This document shows, piece by piece, positions 24,172 to 32,397 of a DNA stretch of 43,612 nt. Every line of letters begins with the position of its first letter. Position 1 is the first letter of the stretch. The notes under the pieces are model-generated. The model was not told where the DNA came from. It ran no database searches and worked only from the letters and a program-made list of their open reading frames with translations. The position numbers were made by a program, and so were the translations under genes. This DNA comes from JAUYIV01 sp035464675 (lineage in GTDB: Bacteria > Actinomycetota > Acidimicrobiia > Spongiisociales > UBA11373). Where the stretch lies: the NCBI GenBank assembly GCA_035464675.1, contig DATHSA010000027.1, positions 1-43,612 of the forward strand, written 5' to 3'.

Positions 24172-24179
24172 CTCACGCA

Positions 24180-24584
24180 GTGACTCAGCGCCGCTTCGCC
24201 ATCCTCATCGCCGCCCTCACCGCGGCGTTCGCCGGCGTCGTGGGGGCGGTGGTCCTCTTCTCACCCGAGGGTGACCCGCCCCCCATCCCTGAGCCCGTCG
24301 AGTCGGTCTTCCCCCTGCCTGGAGACGCCGTCGTGCGGCAGACCGCGATCGAGGTCGACCTGCCCATCGGGTACATCCTGGAGATCGAGGTCGACGGGGT
24401 GTGGATCCCACCTCACGAGATCGGATACACCCCGGCGACGGGCTTCTACGTATGGCAACCGTCGCCGGACAGCGTGATCGGCTTCTGGGAGCCCGGCGAC
24501 CACACCGTGACGATCCGCTGGGACACCGTCGAGGGCACCCGACCCGACCCGGGCGAGTTCACCTGGTCGTTCCGGGTGTTCTGA
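24180..24584 (+). CDS. Membrane-anchored hypothetical protein, 134 residues
   Basis: The protein starts (M)TQRRFAILIAALTAAF, has one N-terminal membrane segment (residues about 6-28), a Pro-rich linker, and an outer domain of about 95 residues. The outer domain reads like an immunoglobulin-type sandwich: phrases include GDAVVRQTAIEVDLP, VWIPPHEIGYTPATGFYVWQP and DHTVTIRWDTVEG. I do not recognise a named family. GTG 24180 is preferred to the ATG at 24132 because the latter overlaps dapC and because TACCAT sits 8 nt before the GTG. Role unknown; an extracytoplasmic binding or structural domain is inferred from the layout. Confidence 0.7.
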   Translation: MTQRRFAILIAALTAAFAGVVGAVVLFSPEGDPPPIPEPVESVFPLPGDAVVRQTAIEVDLPIGYILEIEVDGVWIPPHEIGYTPATGFYVWQPSPDSVIGFWEPGDHTVTIRWDTVEGTRPDPGEFTWSFRVF

Positions 24585-24662
24585 GACGCAGGTTTCCGAG
24601 TGGGCGAGACCCCTCTCGGTAGGCTGAGGCCTCCGGTCTAGACATCGTGACATGAGGGGGCC

Positions 24663-25649
24663 ATGACAATCCGACCCTCCGAAGAACTGAAGTCGGTCGT
24701 CACGCGCTGGGTCGACGCAATGAACGAGCGGGATTTTGCGACGGCTGCAAACCTGTTCCTACGAACCGATGCCTTCCGATACGTCGGCAGCGATGCGCAC
24801 GAGTGGTGGAGCGGACCCAATCCAATCGACTCGTACGAGCGACGGCAGAGCGAGATGCCGGGATATGTGATCCATGTCGAGGAACTCGAGGCATACGAGA
24901 TGGATTCGGTCGGCTGGGCGGCGCTGCTGACGACCACGACGTTCGAGGGCCTGTCTGAGCGTTGCCTGCGTTGGACCTTCGTGTTCGTCCTCGACAGCGG
25001 AATATGGCGAATCGTTCAGATCCACGACTCCTTCACCGTGCCGAACGTGGAAGTGATGGGTGTCGAGATGACGAAGAGCCTGGAAGATCTCCTCGGTCCC
25101 CTCGGGGGGCGGTTGGAGGACGCGGTCCGGGCGACGGTCCGCCAGGGAACCGTGACACTCCTCTTCACCGACATCGAGGGCTCGTCGGAACTCGCCCAGG
25201 AAGTGGGGGATGCCGACTGGGCCACCGTCGTTCGCTGGCACGACGACACCATCCGCGCGATCGTCGAGCGCGCTGGAGGAAGCGTCGTCAAGACACTTGG
25301 CGACGGAGCCATGATCGCGTTCGAGTCGGTGCGTGATGCTGCACGGGCCGCGGGAGAGATCCAGCGTGCGATCGCTCAGCGCTCCGAGTCCCCCGGTCTC
25401 CGGCTGCGAATGGGCATACATACTGGCGACGCCGTCTCCGCCGAGGGCGACTACATAGGCACGGCAGTGAACAAGGCGGCGAGGGTGGCTGCCTCAGCGA
25501 GTGGCGGGCAGATCATGGCCTCGAGCGCTGCACGCGCCCTGCTCGAGGACGACGCTCAGTTCGCCTTCGGCGAGAGGCGCGTCGTCGAATTGAAGGGTAT
25601 CGGGGGCCTCCACGAGATCTCGGAGCTGGTGTCGGTCCCGGCCCGGTGA
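24663..25649 (+). CDS. NTF2/SnoaL-like domain fused to a class III adenylate/guanylate cyclase
   Basis: A 328-residue protein with two domains. Residues about 5-130 look like a SnoaL/NTF2-like fold: a helix with VVTRWVDAMNERDFATAANLF, then strands ending WTFVFVLDSGIWRIVQIHDSF. Residues about 155-328 are a class III cyclase with metal Asp in LFTDIEGSSEL, base-recognition Lys and second Asp in VVKTLGDGAM, and the Asn/Arg pair in GTAVNKAARVA. All main catalytic residues are present, with Thr rather than Asp at the second base-contact position. A GAGGGGG ribosome site lies just before ATG 24663. A small-molecule-sensing cyclase is a reasonable inference; the ligand is unknown. Confidence 0.85.
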   Translation: MTIRPSEELKSVVTRWVDAMNERDFATAANLFLRTDAFRYVGSDAHEWWSGPNPIDSYERRQSEMPGYVIHVEELEAYEMDSVGWAALLTTTTFEGLSERCLRWTFVFVLDSGIWRIVQIHDSFTVPNVEVMGVEMTKSLEDLLGPLGGRLEDAVRATVRQGTVTLLFTDIEGSSELAQEVGDADWATVVRWHDDTIRAIVERAGGSVVKTLGDGAMIAFESVRDAARAAGEIQRAIAQRSESPGLRLRMGIHTGDAVSAEGDYIGTAVNKAARVAASASGGQIMASSAARALLEDDAQFAFGERRVVELKGIGGLHEISELVSVPAR

Positions 25650-25667
25650 CGGGCGGGCTTCGAGGCG

Positions 25668-25673
25668 TAGCAT
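25668..25673 (+). promoter_or_regulatory. -10-like TAGCAT before the 69-residue protein
   Basis: TAGCAT lies exactly 7 nt before GTG 25681. Confidence 0.4.
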
Positions 25674-25680
25674 CCTCGCC

Positions 25681-25890
25681 GTGGACGGTGTGGACGACAC
25701 TCGCGGGCCCCAGGCCGAGGCTCATGAGGACTACAACCAGGCTTGGGCTCGCCTCCAGGATGCCCGCGACCGGGGCACACCGGATGAGATCGCAGCCGCC
25801 GAACGGGACCTCGCATCCGCGAGGGACCGCTGGCACGAACTCGTGAAACTCGACCGAGCGTCGCAGGACAGGCGCCAGCACGACCGTTGA
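25681..25890 (+). CDS. Small charged, probably coiled-coil protein, 69 residues
   Basis: The protein reads (M)DGVDDTRGPQAEAHEDYNQ and continues as a highly charged helix rich in Ala, Arg, Asp and Glu, with leucines spaced as in a short coiled coil (WARLQDARDRG, AAAERDLASARDRW). No family recognised. It starts at GTG 25681, with TAGCAT exactly 7 nt upstream, and follows the cyclase by 31 bp on the same strand. Charged low-complexity frames arise by chance in high-GC DNA, so confidence is moderate. Confidence 0.5.
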   Translation: MDGVDDTRGPQAEAHEDYNQAWARLQDARDRGTPDEIAAAERDLASARDRWHELVKLDRASQDRRQHDR

Positions 25891-25953
25891 ACGAGCGCCG
25901 GCGTAGGCCGCCGGATCGACGGACCACCCGTGAACGCTCGACCGGAAGGTCCG

Positions 25954-26829
25954 TCAGCGCTCGACGACCCCGAGCAGCCTTCCCCCCTCGTCGACGACCG
26001 GGACCGGCGAGATGAACGACTCCAACTCGTCGACCGACTCGAGTTGGTCGTCCGGTGCCACGAACACCGCCTCGCGGGTCACGGAACCGACCGTGGCCGA
26101 GGGATCGGCAGCCTCGAGGTCATGACGGCTCACGGCTCCGACCAGAACGCCGTCGACGGCCACCGGGACCGAGTCCGTCTGCATGAGACGCAGGGCGTCG
26201 GCGACCAGCATCTGCGAACCGAAGGGGTCGGGCTCCACCATCTCGTGGAACACTCGCCGAGGCGAAGATCGGACAACGATCGCCCCGCTCGGAGACCCGA
26301 CGACGAGTTTGCGACCCGGGCCGAAGAACTGCCGCTGCAGCCACGAACCTCCCGGAGCGCCGACCACCAGGAGAGTGCCTTCGGCAAAGGTTCCCACGAG
26401 GTCCCGGGCGCTGTCGGCCCGCACCACCTTCGAGGGCAGGTCGGGAACCTGGGCGGCGATCTCGGCGAGAACCAAGTCGGTCGACTCGTCGTGATCCTGG
26501 TCGGGCGATGCCGAGACCAGTGAGCCCTCCACCCCGAGTGCGTCGCTGAGGCGGCCGGCGACATGGGCGGCGAGGGCCGAATGGGGACCTCCACCGATGG
26601 CGGCGACGACCGACTCGACCTTCTCGGGGGCGAAGCCGTTGGGCACCACGGTCCCGACGAGGTCGAACGAACTCAACTTGCGGGCCACGAGGAGGTCGGC
26701 CCGGTTCTCGATCACGGTCTGCTTGAGGTCACCGTCCACCGACTGGGGCTCCCCGGATGCCAGGAGTTCCGCCAGTTCGGCGCACCCGGCACCCCGGGTC
26801 CACACGACCGACCACCGTCCGCCATTCAT
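25954..26829 (-). CDS. Universal-stress-protein-like domain with C-terminal CBS pair
   Basis: A 291-residue protein. Residues about 1-190 resemble one or two USP (adenine nucleotide alpha-hydrolase-like) modules; the best landmark is LLVVGAPGGSWLQRQFFGPG followed by SGAIVVR, the nucleotide-binding G-x2-G-x9-G region. Residues about 200-291 read as two CBS motifs: ALRLMQTDSVPVAVDGVLVGAVSRHDL and then SFISPVPVVDEGGRLLGVVE. Such proteins sense adenine nucleotides. It follows ligA by 82 bp on the same strand, probably at the end of the desulfurase-mnmA-ligA run. Target unknown. No Shine-Dalgarno is seen before ATG 26829, so the start is tentative. Confidence 0.7.
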   Translation of the reverse strand: MNGGRWSVVWTRGAGCAELAELLASGEPQSVDGDLKQTVIENRADLLVARKLSSFDLVGTVVPNGFAPEKVESVVAAIGGGPHSALAAHVAGRLSDALGVEGSLVSASPDQDHDESTDLVLAEIAAQVPDLPSKVVRADSARDLVGTFAEGTLLVVGAPGGSWLQRQFFGPGRKLVVGSPSGAIVVRSSPRRVFHEMVEPDPFGSQMLVADALRLMQTDSVPVAVDGVLVGAVSRHDLEAADPSATVGSVTREAVFVAPDDQLESVDELESFISPVPVVDEGGRLLGVVER

Positions 26830-26911
26830 GGGAGGGCCACCGCAGGGGTCGTCATCACGGAGATCACGTGCACGAGACGCTACACGCCCGACCCGGAAAT
26901 GCCTCGACTGC

Positions 26912-28936
26912 TCACGGGATTGCCTCCCGCCCCCTCTCGAGGATCGCCACGAAGACCGCCTCGTCGACGATGGGAATGCCGAGCTCTTCGGCCTTGGAGA
27001 CCTTGGCTCCGCCGGGCGCCTCACCGGCGACCAGCGCATCGGTCTTGGCCGACACCGAGGAGGTCACCTTGCCTCCTCGCTCCTCGACGGCGATCTTCGC
27101 TCCGTCGCGCGAGAACGCGTCGAGGGCCCCGGTGACCACCAGGGTCACACCGGTCAGCAGCCCGGTGTCGACGCCCTCCGGCTCCGGATCTGATGTCCGC
27201 ACGCCGGCGGCGCGCAACTTCTCGACCAGACGCCGGTTGTCGGGATCCTCCGACCACTCCACCACGGAGCGAGCGATCTCGGGGCCGATGCCCTCGATCT
27301 CCGACAGATCCTCCTCGGACGCCGCCATCATTGCCTCCAGGCTGCGGAACCGGCGTGGGAGCACCCGGGCGACCGTGCCACCCACGAGGGGAATGCCGAG
27401 AGCGGTGAGCAGCCGACCCAGTGGCCGGTCCTTGGCCGCCTCGATCGCCGCCATCAGGTTGCCCACCGAGGTCTCACCCCACCCCTCGCGCTGGAGGAGG
27501 ACCTCGGAGTCGAGTGTGAATATGTCGGCGGGATCTTTCACCACGCCCTCGCCCATCAGCATCCAGATCGTCTTCCCGCCGAGGTGCTCGATGTCCATGC
27601 CTCCGCGCGAGGCGAAGTGGAACAGGTACTCGCCGAGACGGCTGGGGCACTCGTAGCCACCGGTGCACCTGGCGACCGCCTCGCCCTCCTTGCGAACTAT
27701 CGGGTTGCCGCAGAAGGGGCACTTCTTCGGCATCTTCCATACCTTCTCGTCACCGGTGCGGAGCGAGGGCACCGGTCCGACGACCTCGGGGATCACGTCG
27801 CCGGCGCGGCGGATCACCACGGTGTCGCCGATGCGGACGTCCTTGCGGGCGACCTCGTCCTGGTTGTGGAGGGTGGCGTTGGTGATCGTCGCCCCGCCGA
27901 CGAACACCGGCTCCAGGATCGCGTATGGGGTGGCGGCCCCCGTGCGGCCGATGTTGATCTTGATGTCGAGAAGTCTCGTGGTCTGCTCCTCGGGTGGGAA
28001 CTTGTAGGCGATCGCCCAGCGCGGGCTCTTGGCGGTGAAGCCCAACTCCCGCTGCTCGGCGAGGGCGTCGACCTTCACCACGACACCATCCGTCTGGTAG
28101 CCGAGGTCGTGGCGGTGCTCCTCGGCGTCGGTGACGTAGGCGGCAACGGCGGCGAGGTCGTCGCAGTGCCGGGAGCGGGGGTTGACGGGGAACCCGGCCC
28201 GGGCCAGCCACTCCAGGCTCTCTGTGTGGGTGTCGAACCGCATCCCCTCGACGGTTCCCACCTGGTAGACCCAGATGGCGATCTTGCGCGCCGCGGTCAT
28301 CGCCGGGTCCTTCTGCCGAACCGCCCCGGCGGCGGCGTTCCGGGGGTTGACGAAGAGCCGCTGCCCGGCATCGGCCTGGGTCTTGTTCAACTCCTCGAAC
28401 GCGGCCTCGGGCATGTAGACCTCGCCACGCACCTCGAGCACCGGTGGGGCGTCGTCGACCAGCAACTGGAGCGGGACCTGCGGGATCGTCTTCAGGTTGG
28501 CGGTGACGTCCTCACCGGTGACCCCGTCGCCCCGGGTGGCGCCCCGCTCGTAGCGCCCGTCCCGGTAGGTGAGCGACACCGCCAGCCCGTCGATCTTCAA
28601 CTCACAGGCATAGCCCTCCGGCTTCCGCCCCAGTTGACGGACCAGGCGTCCCTCCCATGCCTCGAGGTCCTCGACCGACTCGGCGTTGTCGAGGGAGAAC
28701 ATCCGGGCCAGGTGGGTGACCGGCGAGAAGGCGTCCGAGGGCGTGGCCCCCACCCGCCGGGTGGGCGAATCGGGAGTGACCAGATCCGGGTTCGCCTCCT
28801 CCAGTGCGATGAGCTCGCGGAGCATGGCGTCGTAGTCGGCGTCGGAGATCTCCGGCTCGTCGAGCACGTGGTACCGGTGCGAGTGGTACCGGAGCGCCTC
28901 ACGCAGCTCTGCGGCGCGATCCTCGGGCGTGGTCAT
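26912..28936 (-). CDS. ligA: NAD-dependent DNA ligase
   Basis: A complete 674-residue LigA, which seals nicks in DNA during replication and repair. Domain Ia with HSHRYHVLDEPEISDADYD is at the N-terminus, and the adenylated Lys114 is in ELKIDG. The OB fold follows, then a Cys4 zinc finger (CPFCGNP ... CTGGYECPSRL), helix-hairpin-helix repeats (LSEIEGIGPEIARSV) and a C-terminal BRCT domain (about 595-674). The ATG at 28936 overlaps the mnmA stop by 4 bp (ATGA), so it is coupled to mnmA. Confidence 0.97.
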   Translation of the reverse strand: MTTPEDRAAELREALRYHSHRYHVLDEPEISDADYDAMLRELIALEEANPDLVTPDSPTRRVGATPSDAFSPVTHLARMFSLDNAESVEDLEAWEGRLVRQLGRKPEGYACELKIDGLAVSLTYRDGRYERGATRGDGVTGEDVTANLKTIPQVPLQLLVDDAPPVLEVRGEVYMPEAAFEELNKTQADAGQRLFVNPRNAAAGAVRQKDPAMTAARKIAIWVYQVGTVEGMRFDTHTESLEWLARAGFPVNPRSRHCDDLAAVAAYVTDAEEHRHDLGYQTDGVVVKVDALAEQRELGFTAKSPRWAIAYKFPPEEQTTRLLDIKINIGRTGAATPYAILEPVFVGGATITNATLHNQDEVARKDVRIGDTVVIRRAGDVIPEVVGPVPSLRTGDEKVWKMPKKCPFCGNPIVRKEGEAVARCTGGYECPSRLGEYLFHFASRGGMDIEHLGGKTIWMLMGEGVVKDPADIFTLDSEVLLQREGWGETSVGNLMAAIEAAKDRPLGRLLTALGIPLVGGTVARVLPRRFRSLEAMMAASEEDLSEIEGIGPEIARSVVEWSEDPDNRRLVEKLRAAGVRTSDPEPEGVDTGLLTGVTLVVTGALDAFSRDGAKIAVEERGGKVTSSVSAKTDALVAGEAPGGAKVSKAEELGIPIVDEAVFVAILERGREAIP

Positions 28937-29994
28937 GCCGCAGAGACGATGGTGCCCCCGCCGAGCACCTCGTCGCCCAGGTAGAAGACGGCGGCCTGCC
29001 CGGGGGCGACGCCCTCCTGGGGGCGGTCGAAGCGAACCTGCCAGGCGTCACCGTCCGGGTGGAGCGAGCCGGGAGCCGGGTGCGACCGGTAGCGGACTTT
29101 GACGTCGACGGCGAGGCCGTCCGAGGGGGTCACTCCCCCGACGAACGACACCTCCTCGACACGACATCCGTCGACGGCCAGGTCCTCTCGCCGCCCCAGC
29201 GTCACGGTGGAGGTGCCGGCATCGACCCCCACCACATACCGGGGCTCGCCCAGGGACACCCCCAGGCCGCGGCGCTGGCCGACCGTGAATCCGGAGACCC
29301 CGTCGTGGGACCCGAGGACCGACCCGTCGGCATCGACGATCTCGCCGGGACGCGCGGTCTCGGGGAAGTGCTCCCGCAGGAACTGCCGGTAATCCCCTTG
29401 GACGAAGCAGAGGTCCTGGCTGTCCGGCTTGGTGGCGGTGCGCAGCCCGAGACGGTCGGCCTCGGCCCGCACCGCGTCCTTGGTCATCTCGCCGATCGGG
29501 AGCATCGTGCGCGCCAGCTCGGCCTGACCCAGCATGTGGAGGACATACGACTGGTCCTTGGTGCCGTCCTTGCCGACGAGCAGCCGGAAGCGGCCGTCGA
29601 CGTGGTCGACCCGGGCGTGATGGCCGGTGACCAGCACATCGCATCCCAGGTCCTCGACCCGGTCGAGCAACGCGCCGAAGCGGACCCGGCGATTGCACTC
29701 GATGCACGGGTTGGGAGTGCGCCCGGCGAGGTAGCCCTCCCCGAAACGGGCAACGACATCACGCCCGAACTGCTCCGTGTAGTCGAGCACGTAGTACGGG
29801 ATCCCCAACCGCGACGCCACGCGGCGGGCGTCCTCGGCGTCGGCGACCGTGCAACACCCGGAGGTGGGGAGCCGGCCATCCGGGCCTTCCCACTGCTTGA
29901 GGGTGACTCCGATCACGTCGTGGCCCTGCTCGACCATCGCCGCGGCGGCCACGCTGCTGTCGACCCCACCCGACATCGCCACCAGCACCCTCAT
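28933..29994 (-). CDS. mnmA: tRNA-specific 2-thiouridylase
   Basis: A 353-residue enzyme that thiolates U34 of tRNAs for Lys, Glu and Gln. The PP-loop is AMSGGVDSSVA at the N-terminus. Catalytic Cys100 is in NPCIECN and the second catalytic Cys is in QDLCFVQGDY; a VGQRRGLGVSLGEPRYV block begins the C-terminal beta domains. Its ATG at 29994 overlaps the cysteine desulfurase stop by 4 bp, so the sulfur donor and the acceptor enzyme are made together. It also overlaps ligA at its 3' end. Confidence 0.96.
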   Translation of the reverse strand: MRVLVAMSGGVDSSVAAAAMVEQGHDVIGVTLKQWEGPDGRLPTSGCCTVADAEDARRVASRLGIPYYVLDYTEQFGRDVVARFGEGYLAGRTPNPCIECNRRVRFGALLDRVEDLGCDVLVTGHHARVDHVDGRFRLLVGKDGTKDQSYVLHMLGQAELARTMLPIGEMTKDAVRAEADRLGLRTATKPDSQDLCFVQGDYRQFLREHFPETARPGEIVDADGSVLGSHDGVSGFTVGQRRGLGVSLGEPRYVVGVDAGTSTVTLGRREDLAVDGCRVEEVSFVGGVTPSDGLAVDVKVRYRSHPAPGSLHPDGDAWQVRFDRPQEGVAPGQAAVFYLGDEVLGGGTIVSAA

Positions 29995-31127
29995 CGCAGC
30001 CCCGCGACGGCGGCCATAACGGCGTCGGCAGCGGCGTCCCCATCCTCGGAGCGGGTGGTCCAGCCGAAGGAGAAGCGGATCGAGGACCGGGCGGCAGCTT
30101 CGTCCACTCCCATGGCAGCGAGCACATGGGAGACCTCCATGGCGCCGCTCTGGCAGGCCGACCCGGCGGAGGCGGCCACCCCGCCTCGATCCAGCCGGAT
30201 GAGCAGTGTGTCGGCGTCGACACCGTCGATGCGGAAGTGGCTGTGCTGGACGAGGCGGTCCACGCCGGGTGCGGTGAGGGCGGCGCCCCGGATATCGGAG
30301 AGCAGGCGGGTCTCGAAGCGGTTGCGCGCCTCGCCGACATCGTGGATCAGCCGGTCCCGATCCTTGACCGCCGCCTCGAGAGCCGCGGCCATCCCCACGA
30401 TTCCGGCGACGTCGTGGGTGCCCGAGCGCCGGCCCAGTTCCTGCCCCCCTCCGTGGATGACCGGCTCGAGATCGATGCCGGAGCGCATCGCCAGCGCACC
30501 CACCCCCTTGGGACCACCGACCTTGTGCGAGGCGACCGTGATCAGGTCGACGCCGAGGGAGTCCAGGCTCACCTCGCGCGAGACGAACGCCTGCACTGCA
30601 TCGGTGTGGACGACGGCGTCTGGCGCCGCCTCGCGAACCGCATCGGCGATCTCGGGAACAGGCTGGATGACACCGGTCTCGTTGTTGGCGGCCATCACCG
30701 AGACGACCCGTGTCCCCGGGCCGCAAGCCACCGCCATCTCCCCCGGATCCACCCGTCCGTCGGAGCCCACGCCGACGACCGCGACCGGGCATCCCAGGCG
30801 CTCCAGGAAGCGAGCCGTCTCCAGCACCGCTTCATGCTCGATCGCGGTGGTCACCACACCGCCGCGGGCTCCGCTGGCCAGAGCGGGCCCGGCGACGCCC
30901 AGATTGTCGGATTCGGTCCCGCCGCCGGTAAAGACGACGTCGAGTGGGTGACCCACCCCGAGGATCGCCGCCACGCGCTCGCGGGCGTCCTCCAGGGCGT
31001 TCTTGGCGCGCCGGCTGACCCCGTGGATCCCCGAGGCGTTGCCGAACTCGGCGTCGAGGAACGGCGCCATTGCCTCACGCGCCTCGGGGCGCACCGGCGT
31101 GGTGGCGGCGTGGTCGAGGTAGAGCAT
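29991..31127 (-). CDS. Cysteine desulfurase (NifS/IscS-like)
   Basis: A 378-residue PLP enzyme that takes sulfur from cysteine. It begins MLYLDHAATTPVRPEA. The PLP Lys is in VASHKVGGPKG (about residue 205), a TGGGTESDN loop binds the cofactor phosphate, and the persulfide Cys is in GSACQSG (about 330) on a short loop, as in NifS-like group I enzymes. The start at 31127 follows TACTGT by 7 nt. The 4-bp overlap with mnmA indicates that one job is to supply sulfur for tRNA 2-thiouridine; it may also feed Fe-S assembly with the Nfu protein at 35.1 kb. Confidence 0.93.
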   Translation of the reverse strand: MLYLDHAATTPVRPEAREAMAPFLDAEFGNASGIHGVSRRAKNALEDARERVAAILGVGHPLDVVFTGGGTESDNLGVAGPALASGARGGVVTTAIEHEAVLETARFLERLGCPVAVVGVGSDGRVDPGEMAVACGPGTRVVSVMAANNETGVIQPVPEIADAVREAAPDAVVHTDAVQAFVSREVSLDSLGVDLITVASHKVGGPKGVGALAMRSGIDLEPVIHGGGQELGRRSGTHDVAGIVGMAAALEAAVKDRDRLIHDVGEARNRFETRLLSDIRGAALTAPGVDRLVQHSHFRIDGVDADTLLIRLDRGGVAASAGSACQSGAMEVSHVLAAMGVDEAAARSSIRFSFGWTTRSEDGDAAADAVMAAVAGLR

Positions 31128-31134
31128 TGCGGTC

Positions 31135-31140
31135 ACAGTA
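31135..31140 (-). promoter_or_regulatory. -10-like TACTGT, leaderless-type promoter of the desulfurase-mnmA-ligA run
   Basis: TACTGT on the minus strand lies 7 nt before ATG 31127. Confidence 0.5.
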
Positions 31141-31175
31141 TGGCGAGCGTCCGAGACGTGATCGCGGTCGATGTC

Positions 31176-31203
31176 GTTGCCCGATGCCTGTTGCCCGTCC
31201 GTC
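31176..31203. repeat. Heptamer repeat (GTTGCCC GATGCCT GTTGCCC GTCCGTC)
   Basis: Four 7-bp units lie in the divergent gap between the desulfurase and hydrolase genes. The reverse complement includes GGGCAAC twice, the same unit as at 6795-6801. Confidence 0.55.
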
Positions 31204-31239
31204 GACCGATGATCTCGCAACCTTTGGCCGCCTGCGACT

Positions 31240-31245
31240 TACCAT
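31240..31245 (+). promoter_or_regulatory. -10-like TACCAT, leaderless-type promoter of the membrane-anchored hydrolase-like gene
   Basis: TACCAT lies 6 nt before ATG 31252. Confidence 0.5.
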
Positions 31246-31251
31246 CGACTG

Positions 31252-32397
31252 ATGGTCACCAAGAGGGGGCGGCTGTGGTTGTCGAGGGGGCTGGCGATCA
31301 CCCTCCTCGTCGTCGCCGGCGCGCTGTTCGCCGCTACCTGGTACTACTCGGGCGAGATCGAAGGCGCCCTGTTTGCCGCGCGAGGCTCGGAGCCCGCTGC
31401 CGACGTCGTGCTCCTCGACGCCGACGAGGACGCCGTCAGGATCCCATCTGATCCCCGGACCATTCAGCCGGGACGATGGGGCCTCGACTTCCCCGATGGA
31501 TACGTCGAGATCGGCGACGTCACCGACACGGGCGGCGTCACCACCCGTGAGATCCTCGCCACCCAGGGTTCGTTCACCACCGGCGAACGGGCCATCTGGG
31601 ACCGTATGGCCTTTGCATCCCCCGAGGCCCGGGGAATCGACTACCGGGAAGTGCTCCTCGACGGCCCACTGGGCGCCCTCCCCGCCTGGATCACGAGTGG
31701 TGACTCGAGCATCTGGGTGATCTTCGTTCACGGAGCGGGGGCCGACCGACGGGAGGCGTTGCGAGCTCTCCCCATCGCCATCGACCTCGGTCACCCGACG
31801 ATCACCCTCTCCTACCGCAACGACGAGGGGGCACCGGCGAGCTCGAGCGGCCGACACGGATTCGGCCGCAACGAGTGGAACGACGTGGAGGCCGCGGTCG
31901 AGTTCGCCGTCGCCTCCAACGCGTCCAACGTGATATTGGTGGGATTCGGCACCGGGGGGTCGATCGTGTCGGTCTTCATGAGCCACTCCCGCCTCGCCGA
32001 CCGGGTCGACGGACTGGTGCTGGATGCCCCGGTGCTCGACGCGGGCATACTCGTCGAGCGGATCGCCCGCGAAGACAAGGTCCCGGGGTTCATCGTGGCC
32101 TGGTCCCGGGCGATGGCGTCCTTCCGCTTCGGGGTCGAATGGAGCGCGCTGGACCACGTGGACACGGCGAGTGAGGTGACCATCCCCGTGCTCGTGTTCC
32201 ACGGTGCCGAGGACGCCTACGCGCCGATCGGTGTGAGCCGGACATACGCCGATGTACTCGGGGACCGCGCAACCCTGGTGGTCGTGGAAGGAGCCGGACA
32301 CGGGGAGGCATGGAATCTCGACCCCGACTCCTACGAGTCGGCGCTACGGGAATTCCTCGAGGACCTGACCGAACCACCGACCGGGGGCGACGGATGA
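31252..32397 (+). CDS. Membrane-anchored alpha/beta-hydrolase-fold protein lacking the nucleophile Ser
   Basis: A 381-residue protein with one N-terminal membrane segment (residues about 11-30) and an alpha/beta-hydrolase domain outside the membrane (about 125-375). The oxyanion region is FVHGAGADR. The nucleophile elbow reads LVGFGTGGSIV, so the position normally Ser in GxSxGG is Gly233. The acid (HGAEDAYAPIG) and the His (GAGHGEAW) are both kept. Bases at 31939-31956 confirm the Gly codon. The stop overlaps the next gene, an SRPBCC protein, by 4 bp. A non-hydrolytic role or a shifted nucleophile is possible; function unknown. Confidence 0.8.
   Translation: MVTKRGRLWLSRGLAITLLVVAGALFAATWYYSGEIEGALFAARGSEPAADVVLLDADEDAVRIPSDPRTIQPGRWGLDFPDGYVEIGDVTDTGGVTTREILATQGSFTTGERAIWDRMAFASPEARGIDYREVLLDGPLGALPAWITSGDSSIWVIFVHGAGADRREALRALPIAIDLGHPTITLSYRNDEGAPASSSGRHGFGRNEWNDVEAAVEFAVASNASNVILVGFGTGGSIVSVFMSHSRLADRVDGLVLDAPVLDAGILVERIAREDKVPGFIVAWSRAMASFRFGVEWSALDHVDTASEVTIPVLVFHGAEDAYAPIGVSRTYADVLGDRATLVVVEGAGHGEAWNLDPDSYESALREFLEDLTEPPTGGDG

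Noticed and set aside
29059..30951. 630-codon plus-strand frame opposite mnmA and the desulfurase
   Set aside because: Shadow of two well-conserved enzymes; no recognisable domain.
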